Positions 12,626-24,299 of a stretch of 64,000 bases of DNA are shown here, one piece after another (the first letter of the stretch is position 1; every line of letters starts with the position of its first letter). The notes under the pieces were generated by a model. It did not search any database and had not been told where the DNA came from. It worked only from the letters and a program-made list of their open reading frames with translations. The DNA lies in the NCBI GenBank assembly GCA_033239525.1, contig BSYO01000023.1:13160158-13224157 (forward strand), in the 5' to 3' direction. The translations under genes and the position numbers were made by a program. Source of the DNA: Nepenthes gracilis (lineage: Eukaryota; Streptophyta; Magnoliopsida; Caryophyllales; Nepenthaceae).

Positions 12626-14896
12626 CCACAAAAAAATTAATTGGAATAAAATTAGAGTGTTTTTTTTTTTTGAATGCAAGTTTTATTATTAACTTTTTTA
12701 AAATATTAGAGATTTTTTATTCTATCATTAGTTAAAATTATTTTAAAAAAATAAAGGATAGAAATTAAATCGATATTATAATGGGTTATTTTAATATTAA
12801 ACTTTAATATTATAGGGATAAATCTCAATAGTTAAAAATAAATAAATAAAAGATAAATATAATTTTTTTCATCATCATTTTGGTTTCTTTGCTAAATATA
12901 TATATTGTTGATATTCTAAGGCTTCCTTAATCAACCTTCTCTCGGAAAGCAGTTACAGAGAAAGAATATCCATCTACACTGACAAATTTATATAAAAATA
13001 GATAAATGAATGGATATGATTTTACCTGATAGTATCTAAATAGTGTTATTTCTCTTTCCTCCCTCCCAATATACAAATGAGACATAAGTTCAAAGACCAC
13101 TTTAGCCATGCCATTATTCTATAGAGTGTGCAAGGATGTACAAAAGTCATGGATGAAGGAAGGTCCCTCTCTAGGGGCCCCAGCAAAGATTGGGTTCACA
13201 AGGCGTGCAAACCGGCTTTGGCAATTGATGATGTCTAAGGAAAAGGCAGCAAACAATCTACTCCTACCCTTCACATTTGCCCACAGGGACTACTACAATG
13301 TAATAGTTTAGGACTGTTTTCAAATATTTGTGTACATATATGAATAATTCTTGACATAATAATAAGATTATTCTATTTGTAATTTAGAGGCCATAGATTC
13401 ATTCCAAGCAGGGGTAGATCTGGGATTTTTTGGGTGGTGCCCAAACATGAAGTGATTTTATAAAGATTATTATAAATACATTAATATTTCCATAATTTTA
13501 TTATTTTTAAGGATTAATTTTAAAACAATTTTTTGGTAATGATTAAAAATAGACTAGTCCTGGAGAGATAAATAGGCAACAATGATCATGGAAGGAACAA
13601 AAAAATTGACAGAATAAAGAATTTTAGTGGGGTCAATAATTTTTTTTTCTTGCAATTATTCACATAATGGTAGATTGATACAATCAAAATCAAGAAATGC
13701 CTGCCGCATAGGATGCCTAATTGTTTTTATTGATATATTTTTTCAGCAGGGTCAAGTGACCCCACTAACCCTAATATAGGTCCACGCGTTATTCCAATGA
13801 AATACTGTGTTGTAAAGTGTACAACTATATATATCTGACCGATCTCTGAGCCAAATATAGAAAAAATCAACAAATTGATCACAATTTTTGTTTTTAAATA
13901 AGAATCGATATCATTTTCTTCTTCCCCACCTATCACTTTCATTAGAAAGGCAATGGGACATGCAATGATAGTTCTGAACCCCCATCCTCTTCTTCTTCTT
14001 CTTCTTCTTCAACAACAAGAGGGTAAGAAAAAAGCTACTATCCTAATGATGATTTTAGGAGATAGAGCGGGTGAAGAAAGTTATGGTTCATCAGAGAAAA
14101 TTTGACCATATCTTGAGACGAATATGCATATACTGTGTTGATCTGTTGAAGAATTATGCTTGGAACAGCTATAGAAAGTAATCTGCTATAGAGTGGGAAA
14201 CGTGAACACAAAGAAAGAGAGACAGAGAGAGTAAAAGGGATGGGAAGCAAAGCCAAAAGTCCAATACCATCCCCACAACAGCCAGCTTGTGTGATCATGC
14301 CACTAACAACTTATCATCACCAGCCCATGTTAGCGGCATCATGGAAGCTGTCAATTGACAAACATGGCATAATACTACATAAATTAGGCAGCAGAGTCCA
14401 ATAAAGGATTTGACCATTTTTAGATCTATTATACACAATTTTATTTTATAATATGTAGGAAGCCATCCGCACAACTCAAACTCGAGACCACCAAATCACA
14501 CAATGAAAATTTTATGCTTAATTAATGATATCTTTCAACTTGAAGCATAGATTTAAGTATAGGTTCATTCTACTGTCAAGTGGAGAAGTCGTCATCGTCA
14601 AAGGATGTTAATATAAAGCTATGAGCGATGTTAGAGAACCCTCATCCAGATACCCATTTTGACCAGCTGCCTCATTTAAATATACGAATGAGACACTGCA
14701 TACCTCACTTGAAGATATTCGAAGGACGCCTTTAAACCATTTCTCTACAAGTTATTATCAGGTTTTTGTCTGACAACTTAAATGGTTGGGAGAACATGAC
14801 AAAGGCTCATTGCCCCTCTCTTAAAAAGCCTTCCCCTACACCCTCTACTTGAACTCAAACTCCAAAATCACACGCATCACTTAGCACGCTCAAGAA
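12626..14896. other. Intergenic DNA upstream of the laccase gene
   Basis: No gene is recognised. A 67-codon plus ORF (13108-13311) has no recognised similarity. A CTT trinucleotide run lies near 13990-14010. The last ~100 bases before the laccase ATG contain TTAAAAAG near 14820, a possible weak TATA box. Confidence 0.5.
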
Positions 14897-17800
14897 ATGG
14901 CCAGAACAGCCAGCAAAGTCATTGTGGTTGTAGCATGGAGCTTGGCATTATATGCTCAGGCTTCCCATGTTACGGCACACACGACCAAGATGCGTGGAAG
15001 TTCAACCAGGTTCTACGATTTCAAGGTCAGTCTCTTGATCCCTGTGTTAGAATGAGCTCGACAATGAGCAACTCTCGAACATATGTGTGCCATTACATTA
15101 ATCTGATTTCTTTGAATTTTCAAATGTTTAGCCAAACCCGGTAATGTCAAATACGCAGGTGCAGACTAAGAGGATCACGAAGCTGTGCAAAACAAAGAAC
15201 ATTGTGACAATCAATGGCATGTATCCAGGGCCAGTTATTTATGCCCAAGAAGACGACAGAATTGTTGTCAAAGTCACCAATAAGACTCCCTACAACATAA
15301 CTATACACTGGTAATTTTTTTTTTTTTTGGGGGGGGGTGTTATTTTATAAGTGGGTTTTCAAGCAGAATTTATTTAATGTAATCTTTTGAACTAAAACAA
15401 AAAACTTTTTGGTGGAATATTCACATTATGTAAAATATATTCCTTCTCAATGGTCACATAGAATCTCTATAACATAGATAGATAGGATACCGACAAAATC
15501 TTAATCAAAAAGAAAATAAGCAGCGACAAACTAGCACTTAAATGGATCATATGCTGCTTGGAGAATATTACAAAAAATCGAGTAAATTAGAGAAAAATGT
15601 AACGACTCAATTGGTTAGCTCATGTCATTGTCTTTCGGTTTCTTTTAATTTGCCTAAGACAATAGGCATTAAGATAGTTATCCTTACTTAGTGGGACTTA
15701 AAACTTCGTTATTGTTGTAGGCATGGCGTTCGACAAAAGCTGTCCTGCTGGTATGATGGCCCTTCCTACATAACCCAATGCCCCATTCAAGCCGGGCAGA
15801 CATTCACATACAGGTTCACCTTGCTTATGCAGAAAGGCACCCTTTTATGGCACGCCCATGCCTCCTGGCTTCGCGGCACAGTCTATGGTGCCATTGTGGT
15901 ATACCCTAAGACAGGGGTACCCTACCCATTTAAGCAACCTTTCCAAGAGCATATCATAATTCTTGGTACCACTCTCTCTCTCTCTCTCTGGAGTTTACAC
16001 TAATCTAAGTTTAATGTAGACACTGAAAATTATACAGTGTCTATACTATTTCTGAATAAGCAACTAAGATAGACTAATTATAGATATTTTGGAATGTAGG
16101 AGAGTACTGGCTGAGGGATCTTACACAACTGGAGCATGATGTTATATCAAGCGGCGGTAGCCCTCCACCAGCCAATGCATTTACAATTAACGGCCGTCCT
16201 GGACCTAATTATAATTGTTCCATTAATGGTACGATGAGACCAATTAGTTGTGCATTTTTTAATCATTGAGAATAGTTGTTCTGCATTTTCGTAGGCCAAA
16301 AGAAATATTTATGAAAAAGTATGAGTTAGTTATGATTAAATAAAAACAAAACAAAGACATAAGCCTAGGAAAATTTAGAATCAGGGAATTAAAAAATAAC
16401 TTAAATTTACTTTTATTCTAGTAGTATATTGCATAAGTCGATTTGAATTGGGAAATCAAATTCATATTGTTAACCATACTTAATAGGACTCAAAGCTTTA
16501 TTACTATTGTTTACCATTACATTACACAGTATCAATGGAGATGTCATTTGATTTTGGATGGTCTCTCTTTTCTTCAAGTTTGGGTAGCAAATAACACATG
16601 AATATGTTTTTATTTATTTATTTATTTTCAGATGTGCACACGATTGATGTGGTCCTTGGGAAGACATACCTACTTAGGATAATCAATGCAGCCCTAAATA
16701 TGGAGCACTTCTTGGCCATTGCTAATCACAAGCTAACTATTGTTGAAGCCGATGGCGAGTACACAAAGCCATTGACAGTAGGCCAAGTAATGCTCGGACC
16801 AGGCCAAACCATCAACGCCCTTGTCACCACCAATCAGCCAATATCCCGTTACTCCATCTCCGTGGGACCCTACATGTCAGCTCGGAACGTCCCATTCCAA
16901 AACATCACCTCCATGGCCTATTTCCAATATGCTGGCTCTATGCCTAATGGCACGCCAATGTCCACCCAGCTGCCAGCCTACAACGACGACCTCTCTATTA
17001 AAAATATTATGCACATCCTTAAGAGCCTAAATGCCGTTCACGTCCCTAGACAGCTTGACGTGAACCTCTTCATCACCATCGGATTAAACGTGCAAAAATG
17101 CACCTTGAGGATGCCCCGGCAGAACTGCCGGGGCATCAACAATGGCGTGATGGCAGCCTCTATGAATAATGTAAGCTTTGTTCGACCTAATATTTCACTT
17201 CTTGAGGCATACTACAAGAAGATCAGCGGGTATTACACAGAGGATTTTCCAAGTGTGCCGGGAAAATTCTATGATTTTGTTGATGGAGCACCTAATAGCA
17301 TTCCTAATGATACTAGCTCGACAACTGGGACGAGGACTAAGGTTTTGGAATATGGATCCAACGTCGAAATAGTTCTTCAGGATACTGGGACTGTGACTAC
17401 TGAGAATCATCCTATTCATCTTCACGGGTATAGCTTCTATGTGGTGGGATATGGTGATGGGAATTATGACCCAGAAACTGCAGTTTTAAACTTGGTTGAC
17501 CCGCCCTACTTAAATACAATTGGAGTTCCGGCCGGCGGATGGACTGTGATAAGATTTGTTGCAGATAATCCAGGTACTTCTATGATATTGATCGATAGAA
17601 AATTATATTATTACTTCCAACTTGTACAACAATGTTACAGAAATTGTCCCGTGGAAATAGGACCCACCATAGTGGAGGAGAGAGTAAGGTGAAGCTATGC
17701 CAAAAAAAAAATTCAAAGTGACGTGGCAATTTCGTTCTAAATGAAATATAAAATGAGAGTAGAAATAGACGTCGCTTGAAGGATTTCCTATGTATGGATA

Positions 17801-18477
17801 AAAATATTGACCAACATGTCTCTATGTCGAGAGGCCATGATAACAATATCTCATCATACTGAAAAAATACCAACATGTCAACCGAATTACTAACATATCA
17901 TGTCATATAAGTTTATATTTCAAATATCAGCCAATTTGTGTTTCACTTTTGCTCAGAAGTTTAAATCTACAGATTTTTAATATGTTTAAATATTTTAAGA
18001 AGTCTAAATTCACATATTTTGTAGAGACATAAAACATACACAAATAATAAAATATTTTTTTGAGTATTTTTCAAAGACCCGTAAGCATATCAAGATTAAT
18101 TTTTATTAAATGAGTAAAACACCCTAAATAGAAAAATAGATGATTAAAGATGCATTAGGTAACTTTTATATGGTCACTGATACCACTATTTTCATCCATG
18201 GCGAATAATAAGGGTCAGTTTGTCACATCCTTCGGTGAAGACGAGAGCAAAATGACATAGCCCTAAATGCTGTTATTTTTCATGCTGATCTTCGAGTTCT
18301 TGGGCTCCTTAAAGCTAATTTTATGGTCACATACTTCTATTTTCAGGGGTGTGGTTCATGCACTGTCACTTGGAAGTGCATTTGTCGTGGGGATTATCAA
18401 TGGTGCTAATTGTGAAGGATGGCCAAGGGGACCTACAAACACTTCCCCATCCTCCTGCAAACCTGCCAAGATGCTAG
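14897..18477 (+). CDS. Laccase (multicopper oxidase), six exons, 575 aa
   Basis: Laccases are secreted copper enzymes that oxidise phenolics such as monolignols or flavonoids in the cell wall, reducing oxygen to water. Exons: 14897-15025, 15159-15310, 15721-15965, 16100-16228, 16632-17573, 18347-18477. All introns are GT-AG and the joined frame (1728 nt) is open. The N-terminus has a hydrophobic signal peptide (about residues 1-25). The four copper motifs are HWHG (93-96), WHAH (137-140), HPIHLHG (478-484) and HCHLEVH (538-544), giving all ten histidines and the cysteine. The C-terminus PANLPRC matches the plant laccase ending. Length and exon layout are usual for the family. One oddity is GEYW (after residue 175) where GEWW is commoner. 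Several N-glycosylation sites are visible (NCS, NIT, NVS). The subgroup was not determined. Confidence 0.93.
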
Positions 18478-19745
18478 ACTTGCAGATCTGACGGGTGTGA
18501 TCTTTCACAATTAAAAGGTTCTTCATACATGTGATTTTATTTATTTCTTGACTGAAAAATCAAGCCTAAGAGATTTAGGTTACATGGATAAAAACATCAG
18601 TCAATATATATTAGTATTGGAAGGCTCTAATATCACCAAAATATCTTGACATGCCACCATATTGCAATGTATCATCTGATATGCCACAGTCATTTTCTTA
18701 TTTTGCTTTGCTCTTGGAAGTTCCATGGGTTTTAAATATACCAAAATATTGTAAATCCACATGTTTGTTTGGCATAGACATGCACAAATGAAAAGTTTTG
18801 GGTATTTTGCTATAAAGATATCAAGATTAATTTTCATAGAAAAATTTTTCAATGACCTATAAAAATATCAAGATTAATTTTAATAAAATTCATTAAAATC
18901 AACTCAAATTAGTAAATAAATGATTCAAGATAATCAAATTATATCATATAACTCATGAGAAATTTCTTTTGTGGCCGCCACGTCTAATACTAATACACAT
19001 TGCTTAATATAGGCGCATTTGTGGATAAAAATATTGGTATCAATATTGATTGTAATCATATTGATATTGGATATATCAAACGATACGTATCAAAATCGGA
19101 TATATCGAACAGAATTTTTGAAAAATATAGTGAGTTGACAATGCCGTATCTGCTAATATATCAATTGTATTTGTTAATATTTTAAACATTCATTAATATA
19201 TAGTCGACACAATAACATATTATAATATTATTACGATAATGGAGAAATATTGGAATTGAGGACCCTAACATTGATACATATCGATTGATATTTGCATCAA
19301 TAGTCGCGATTGATAGCAATACGGATATTTTTATCCATAGTTTTATAATGGATGTTATCCCAACGAAAATGTGGGAGTGGTCCAACCTAAACAGAACCCA
19401 AGCCTAGATCGGCTAGGGCAGAAGTTCTGTATAAGAATTGAAAAAGACCCGAATAAACGAAATGGCCAACCTACTAAAATGAGTTAGAATTCACCCTAAA
19501 GTAGCATGGCCAATTTTCCAGTAAGCAAGTCAAATACAATTCTGTATTATTAGTACAGAAAGTTCAAAAAGGAAGTCAATGTGGAGTCTGAAACTAAATT
19601 GAAAACATTGAATGGCTGGTGGCACACCCATATAGAAACCGGCATAGACTTGGCAGTAAAAATGTAAAAACAGAATATGACAGAAAGAAACACTGAAAGT
19701 AAAGCTAAAACTAAAGTTGTACTGAGAATGTGAGATAGAGGTCAC

Positions 19746-19783
19746 CTTGTAAAGTAAATGAAGCTTCCATTAGTAGCAACCGC
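19746..19783 (-). other. Possible small exon, minus strand
   Basis: On the minus strand a pyrimidine-rich acceptor ending GCTTCAG precedes 38 nt coding AVATNGSFIYFT, followed by the donor AAG|GTGACC. It could pair with the candidate exon at 20406-20477. No protein family is recognised. Confidence 0.15.
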
Positions 19784-20405
19784 CTGAAGCAAAAATATGC
19801 AAGGTCCTTGGTAGTTTGATCTTATTCCAGCTAAAAGTGTAGATACAGATGCATGATTAGATGTTTTCTTTCCTTTTCTTTTCTTTTTTTCTTTTTTGGG
19901 GGAGGGGGTGGTCTCATCATTTAAAAGTATTTCCATTTTTAATTTTAAAAATTATTGAAAAACGTATTAATATTTTATATATTATCAATAAATACTTGAA
20001 AAAAAGCATAACATTGAGTACAAATTATTTTTAAAAGTATAATCTGACAGGGGAAGGGCAACCTATACCATTCCCAACCCACTCTCTTTATGGCATAGGA
20101 TTACCTTCCAAAATCAGGGCAGAAGGATAAAACTAGCCGATTCGGGGTGGACAGGGCAAAAATGCCGTTCCTAGATAGGGTTAGTAAGTAATGGAGTAGA
20201 AGTTCACCCTGCCCAGAGACATAAAAATAGTGGTATCTTAGTTAAGATTGAAATCACAAAAACACAAGGATATTGAAATTAAACATGCACAAATTTAAGA
20301 ATCAATTCCAATACATCATCATCTGCAAATGATCGCATTCTTCTAACAAAGTAATAGATGAAAAAAACTGCTAATATTAAACCACGGCAGAAGGTCTAAT
20401 CTTAC

Positions 20406-20477
20406 CTGAAGCTTCAAGAGATCTGAATTTGACCTATAAAAATGATGGCAATTAGTCCATTGTTTCTGAATTGCTCC
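20406..20477 (-). other. Possible 72-nt exon, minus strand
   Basis: Minus-strand acceptor GACTCCAG|GGA and donor TTCAG|GTAAGA enclose exactly 24 open codons in phase 0 (GAIQKQWTNCHHFYRS, then NSDLLKLQ). Splice signals and composition look genic. Neighbouring exons could not be chained with certainty and no family is recognised, so this is only a lead. Confidence 0.22.
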
Positions 20478-21929
20478 CTGGAGTCAGTAAAATACCAACA
20501 TATCTAGAAGAATAGAACAAATTCAATCTCCAGTAAATCTGGATGAAGACAATCAAACTTCACATCAGACCTATCCATTTGAAATATGCTCAGCACCCAT
20601 CAACATGTTTGGTCCTTAAGAACCTAGTACATTTGTTCAGAAATTCAAAAGGTAAATATCAAAAATCAAATAGTTTCAGCACACGACAATTACATATTTA
20701 GGTTAAAGAGGGGATTAGGTCGAGTTAACCCATTTGAGAAGATCAAACGAGAAGACAAATAGTCACTGCATGGTTCTTAGAAAGACCAAATGAGAACAAA
20801 ATTGACCATGATCCAGAAAGAAATCCTACAGAAAGCCTTTTAAAACCTTCAAAATTTTGTTCTTTATTGTTTCCTATTTTGTACTTAGATATAAGCTTAA
20901 TGAAAGCAAATGCTATTGCCAAGAGGAAGATTAGGAAGCCATAGCTAGTCCAGAGACGTAGAAAACAGGCATAACAAAAACAAATGGATTATTGAATTGG
21001 ATAAGCCAATACTGGAAAGACACGCTTCTAGACATTGAAGTCTACCAAGGGGAAATAAAAAAATCGAGAAAAACACAAATGGTACTTGCATTCAGTCATT
21101 TGCTAAAATTAAACATGCATAGCACAGAGTCAAGATCATTAGTTTAGTTAGATTACGTCAACCACAAGTGAGCGTGAAGAAGTGTGCTGACAAACAAAAG
21201 GATTCTCCATTGAATAATTAAATGAATCTACTGTAATAACATACAAGTATTTCAACAACAAATTGTTTAACATTTGAAGGGGGGTCAAATAAGAGATATA
21301 AGTGTCAAAGAAATGGAAAATCTTCTTAAGATTATTTATGCTATCGGCAACGTTAAATAAATGTTTAACCTAATGTTTCCCAAGGTCATTTCTGTAAACC
21401 TTAAATCAACAGAATTTTGTAAGACATGAGTGTCAAAGAATGGATTACCTTTCTTTGGATTGAGGGGGTAAATTATTAACCATGGAACTCTGCAGTTGGA
21501 CAATAATTATTCGGGTAGGTACTAACCTAGCTTGTTTACTTACTGATGTCAGTGAAATACATTAGTGTATCTCTAATTGAGGAAATTAGAAATTGTAACC
21601 TAATTAGGAACAATTGATGCATATATTCAGGCAAAGAATTAGGGATATCAAGGAAATGATAAGATTGTACAATTTGTTATGTTCAAATTATTGATGTGTT
21701 TATCAAAGCTATGACCCACCAAAGACATCAATTTCTTGTTAGCAAATTGATAATTCTATCCTACATCAATGTCAGGGGAGATGTCAGTGCAATATTAGTG
21801 TATCTCTAATTTAGGAAACCAGAGATTGTAACCTAATTAGGAGCAATTAAGGCATATATTCAAGAAAAGAATAAGGGATATTATGGGAATGGTAAGGCTT
21901 TACGTTTTGTATATAAAAGATAGGCATTC

Positions 21930-22838
21930 TCTTACGAGTCCCATATCAGGAATCTCGAGGCAGAACCTCTAGCTTAAAAACCAATGGGCTCTCCCTTCTA
22001 TTAGGCCGGTCTTTTGGGATGAGCTCTCCCCTTGGACTTTGCTTGTAACGGGACTAGCGCTAGAGGAAGGGCCGCTGCTTAGAAAGGGCTACCTGCGAAG
22101 GGGTTGACTTACTGTCGATATGCCAGGACGGAGTGAAGCGTCGCAGAGTGAAAGCCGCCGGGGTCAGCGGTTCTGACTAAAGGAGGAGGGAATGTTATGA
22201 GTCTCATATTAGGAAACTTGAGGCAGAACCTCCAACTTATAAGCCAATAGGCTTTCCCTCCTACTAGGCCGGTATTTTGGAATGAGCTCTCCCATTGGGC
22301 TTTACTTGTAACGGGACTAGCGCTAGAGGAAGGGCCGCCGCCAGGAAATGGCTATCTGGGGAGAGGCTGACCTGTTGTCGGTAAGTCCGGGTAGAGTGAA
22401 GCGTCCCAGAGTGAGAATCGCCGAGGTCGGCGGTTCCAATTGAAGGAGGAGAGAATATTACGAGTTCCACATCGGGAAGTTTGAGGAAGAACCTCCAGTT
22501 TATAAGCCAAGGGGCTCTCCCTCCCACTAGGTTGGTCTTTTGGGATGGGCTCTCCCTTGGGCTTTGCTTGTAACAAGACTGGCGCCAGAGGAACGACCGC
22601 TACCTAGAAATGGCTACCTACGGAGAGGCTGACCTGTTGCTGGTGTGCAGGGGCGGAGTGAAGCGTCGCAGAGTGAAAGCCGCCGAGGTCGGCGGTTCCA
22701 ACTAAAGGAGGAGGGAATGTTACAAGTCCCATATCGAGAAACTTGAGGCAAAACCTCCAGCTTATAAACTAAGGGGCTCTCCTTACTACTAAACCGGTCT
22801 TTTGGGATAAGCTCTCCCCTTAGGCTTTGCTTGTAACG
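21930..22838 (+). mobile_element. Tandem TRIM array: four ~120-bp LTRs and three internal segments
   Basis: LTR-like units at 21930-22050, 22193-22313, 22456-22575 and 22728-22838 alternate with ~142-152 bp internal segments. LTRs run from TGTTAC (mutated to TCTTAC or TATTAC in some) to GTAACA or GTAACG. Internal segments start GGACTRGCGCYAGAGG-like and end with an AAAGGAGGAGGGAA purine tract just before the next LTR, as a polypurine tract should. No protein is encoded. This fits a terminal-repeat retrotransposon in miniature, multiplied by LTR-LTR recombination into LTR-INT-LTR-INT-LTR-INT-LTR. No target duplication was found. Confidence 0.75.
22464..22505 (+). promoter_or_regulatory. USE-like and TATA-like boxes in a TRIM LTR (representative copy)
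   Basis: GTTCCACATCG resembles the plant snRNA upstream sequence element RTCCCACATCG. Exactly 26 bases later comes TATAAG. The gap is 26 in all six TRIM LTRs of the window, although box sequences vary (TATA is degraded in the 21930 copy). A GAGG...CCTC mini-hairpin lies between the boxes. The spacing is close to that of Arabidopsis U6 (Pol III) promoters as I recall them, and shorter than that of Pol II snRNA promoters. Activity is not shown. Confidence 0.5.
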
Positions 22839-22847
22839 GGACTGGAA

Positions 22848-23367
22848 TGTTACAAGCTTATTAGTCAAATATATTATAGTTATTAGTTAAATATATTATC
22901 CTATCAGTTTATTATTTAGTTATAATTAATTACTTGGTTAGTTACTTTGTTTAGTTGGTTTGGAATCGAGTTAGTTGGCTCCTTATTATATATGTATTTG
23001 ATTGTTACAGTGAATGGGACAGATGAGATTTTCCTGTTTCCTCTCCTCTCTAGTATCTCTCTCTGATTTTCTTCTCTCACTCTGAGCCTTTTCTCATTTC
23101 CCTAACACACACACACACACACACTCTCTCTCTCACTCTCTCGTCTCCAGAACCCTCTTCCCTTCCCCTTCCTTCTTCCCTCTCGACCTCTTCTCTCTGC
23201 CCCCTCAGACTCTCTCTACAATTTCCCCTTCCCAATACTTCCTCCCTCATCTTCATCTTTTCCCTCTATTCCTCTACTTTTCCTCTGCCGATGTCCCCTC
23301 TCTCCACTCCTCTGTTTTAGCCTTCATCCTGCGTTGTCGGTGCCATTGCCGATTTGTGCACACATCA
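22848..23367 (+). repeat. 5' LTR of chimeric element (520 bp)
   Basis: It starts TGTTACAAGCTTATTAG and ends CACACATCA. The left half is AT-rich, with TTATATATGTAT near 22984. The right half is a long pyrimidine tract with CA and CT microsatellites. The next bases TTGGTATTCTCATTGAGACC are a primer-binding-like site, similar to ATGGTGCTTTCATTGA in the TRIM at 26699. Confidence 0.85.
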
Positions 23368-23398
23368 TTGGTATTCTCATTGAGACCAAATAGAGGAA

Positions 23399-24100
23399 AT
23401 GGCGACCGAAGAACAAGCGTTCAAAGCCCTCGAAGCTGCTGTTGTAAGGCTTTTGAAGGAGGTGAAGAACATTGCCGTGACCGTCCAGCAACAGGCTGTG
23501 GCCATCCAACAATATGCAGAACGAATCGCCAAAATTACTTCCACCACCAAGATTATTCAACACTTCATTGATGACATTCTGCCATTGCTCAACAGAATCG
23601 AGCGAAACCAGTCAATAAATCCTTCCTCACTTGTGGTTTCTCCCTCTGTGATTTTCCATCCCCCACCATTACTTCCAACTACCACTGCGTTCAGCCTATC
23701 TTCGACCACGATTCCACTACCGCATCTGCAACTCCCAACCCAAACCTCACTCAGAACGTCACCAACTCTACCAGGCGCCACCACCGATCTTCATTTTCCC
23801 TTACCTCAACCAGAAATTGCGCCCTTCGTTGTGTCTGTACTCCCACAGGGCAACCGCATCAATAACTCTACTTCCACCAAGGCACACATCCGGCAACCCC
23901 TCAATGAAAGCCCATGCTCACCAACCCTAATCAAACGACAAACAATGTCGTCCACAACTCTCCTTGACCGTCCACCTATATCACCGTTCATGACTTCAAT
24001 CTCTGGATATGTTCCCCAACTTGCTCAAACCTTGCCCTTACTACGTCTTCAACATCGGCACTTCCATTCGGCTTCCCAACGACAGCACAGTTGGTACTAG
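23399..24100 (+). CDS. Gag-like N-terminal ORF, 233 aa
   Basis: The ORF starts 31 bases after the 5' LTR. Residues 1-70 are predicted helical (AFKALEAAVVRLLKEVKNIA; Q/A-rich VQQQAVAIQQ), like the coiled-coil start of gypsy gag proteins. Residues 75-230 are rich in P, S and T. No capsid core or zinc knuckle remains before the stop, so gag is truncated where captured sequence begins. Translation could still provide a start context. The family call rests on position and composition only. Confidence 0.5.
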   Translation: MATEEQAFKALEAAVVRLLKEVKNIAVTVQQQAVAIQQYAERIAKITSTTKIIQHFIDDILPLLNRIERNQSINPSSLVVSPSVIFHPPPLLPTTTAFSLSSTTIPLPHLQLPTQTSLRTSPTLPGATTDLHFPLPQPEIAPFVVSVLPQGNRINNSTSTKAHIRQPLNESPCSPTLIKRQTMSSTTLLDRPPISPFMTSISGYVPQLAQTLPLLRLQHRHFHSASQRQHSWY

Positions 24101-24299
24101 ACGCCCCAATTTTCACAGCCGTCTGTTGTCCAAGCAATCGGTACACTCCATGACAGGACCTCCGAGCCGTGTGCTCCTAATGTGGAAGCCTGTGACAATA
24201 CAAGGCGCCTTCCATATGGCAAAATGGGTGGAGCAAAAGGTGGATGCCAGTTGAATAAAAAAACGGGTCTATATTGCCTGCTCAGTTGTCGGTGTAAAC

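Larger units (their letters stand above)
18478..21929. other. Intergenic DNA with possible minus-strand exons
   Basis: This stretch is less AT-rich than the other gaps and contains no transposon structure that I recognise until 21930. Two candidate minus-strand exons are described separately. Words near 21540-21600 recur at 21780-21850 (TTAGTGTATCTCTAATT...GGAAA, TTGTAACCTAATTAGGA), a diverged direct duplication about 250 bp apart. Confidence 0.4.

Noticed and set aside
16598..17692. 364-codon ORF as a complete gene
   Set aside because: It is laccase exon 5 extended into both introns; the true gene has six exons.
22352..22868. Minus ORFs in the TRIM array (repeated SSFNWNRRPRRFSLWDAS-like peptides)
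   Set aside because: They repeat with the 263-bp unit and reflect the DNA repeat, not coding sequence.
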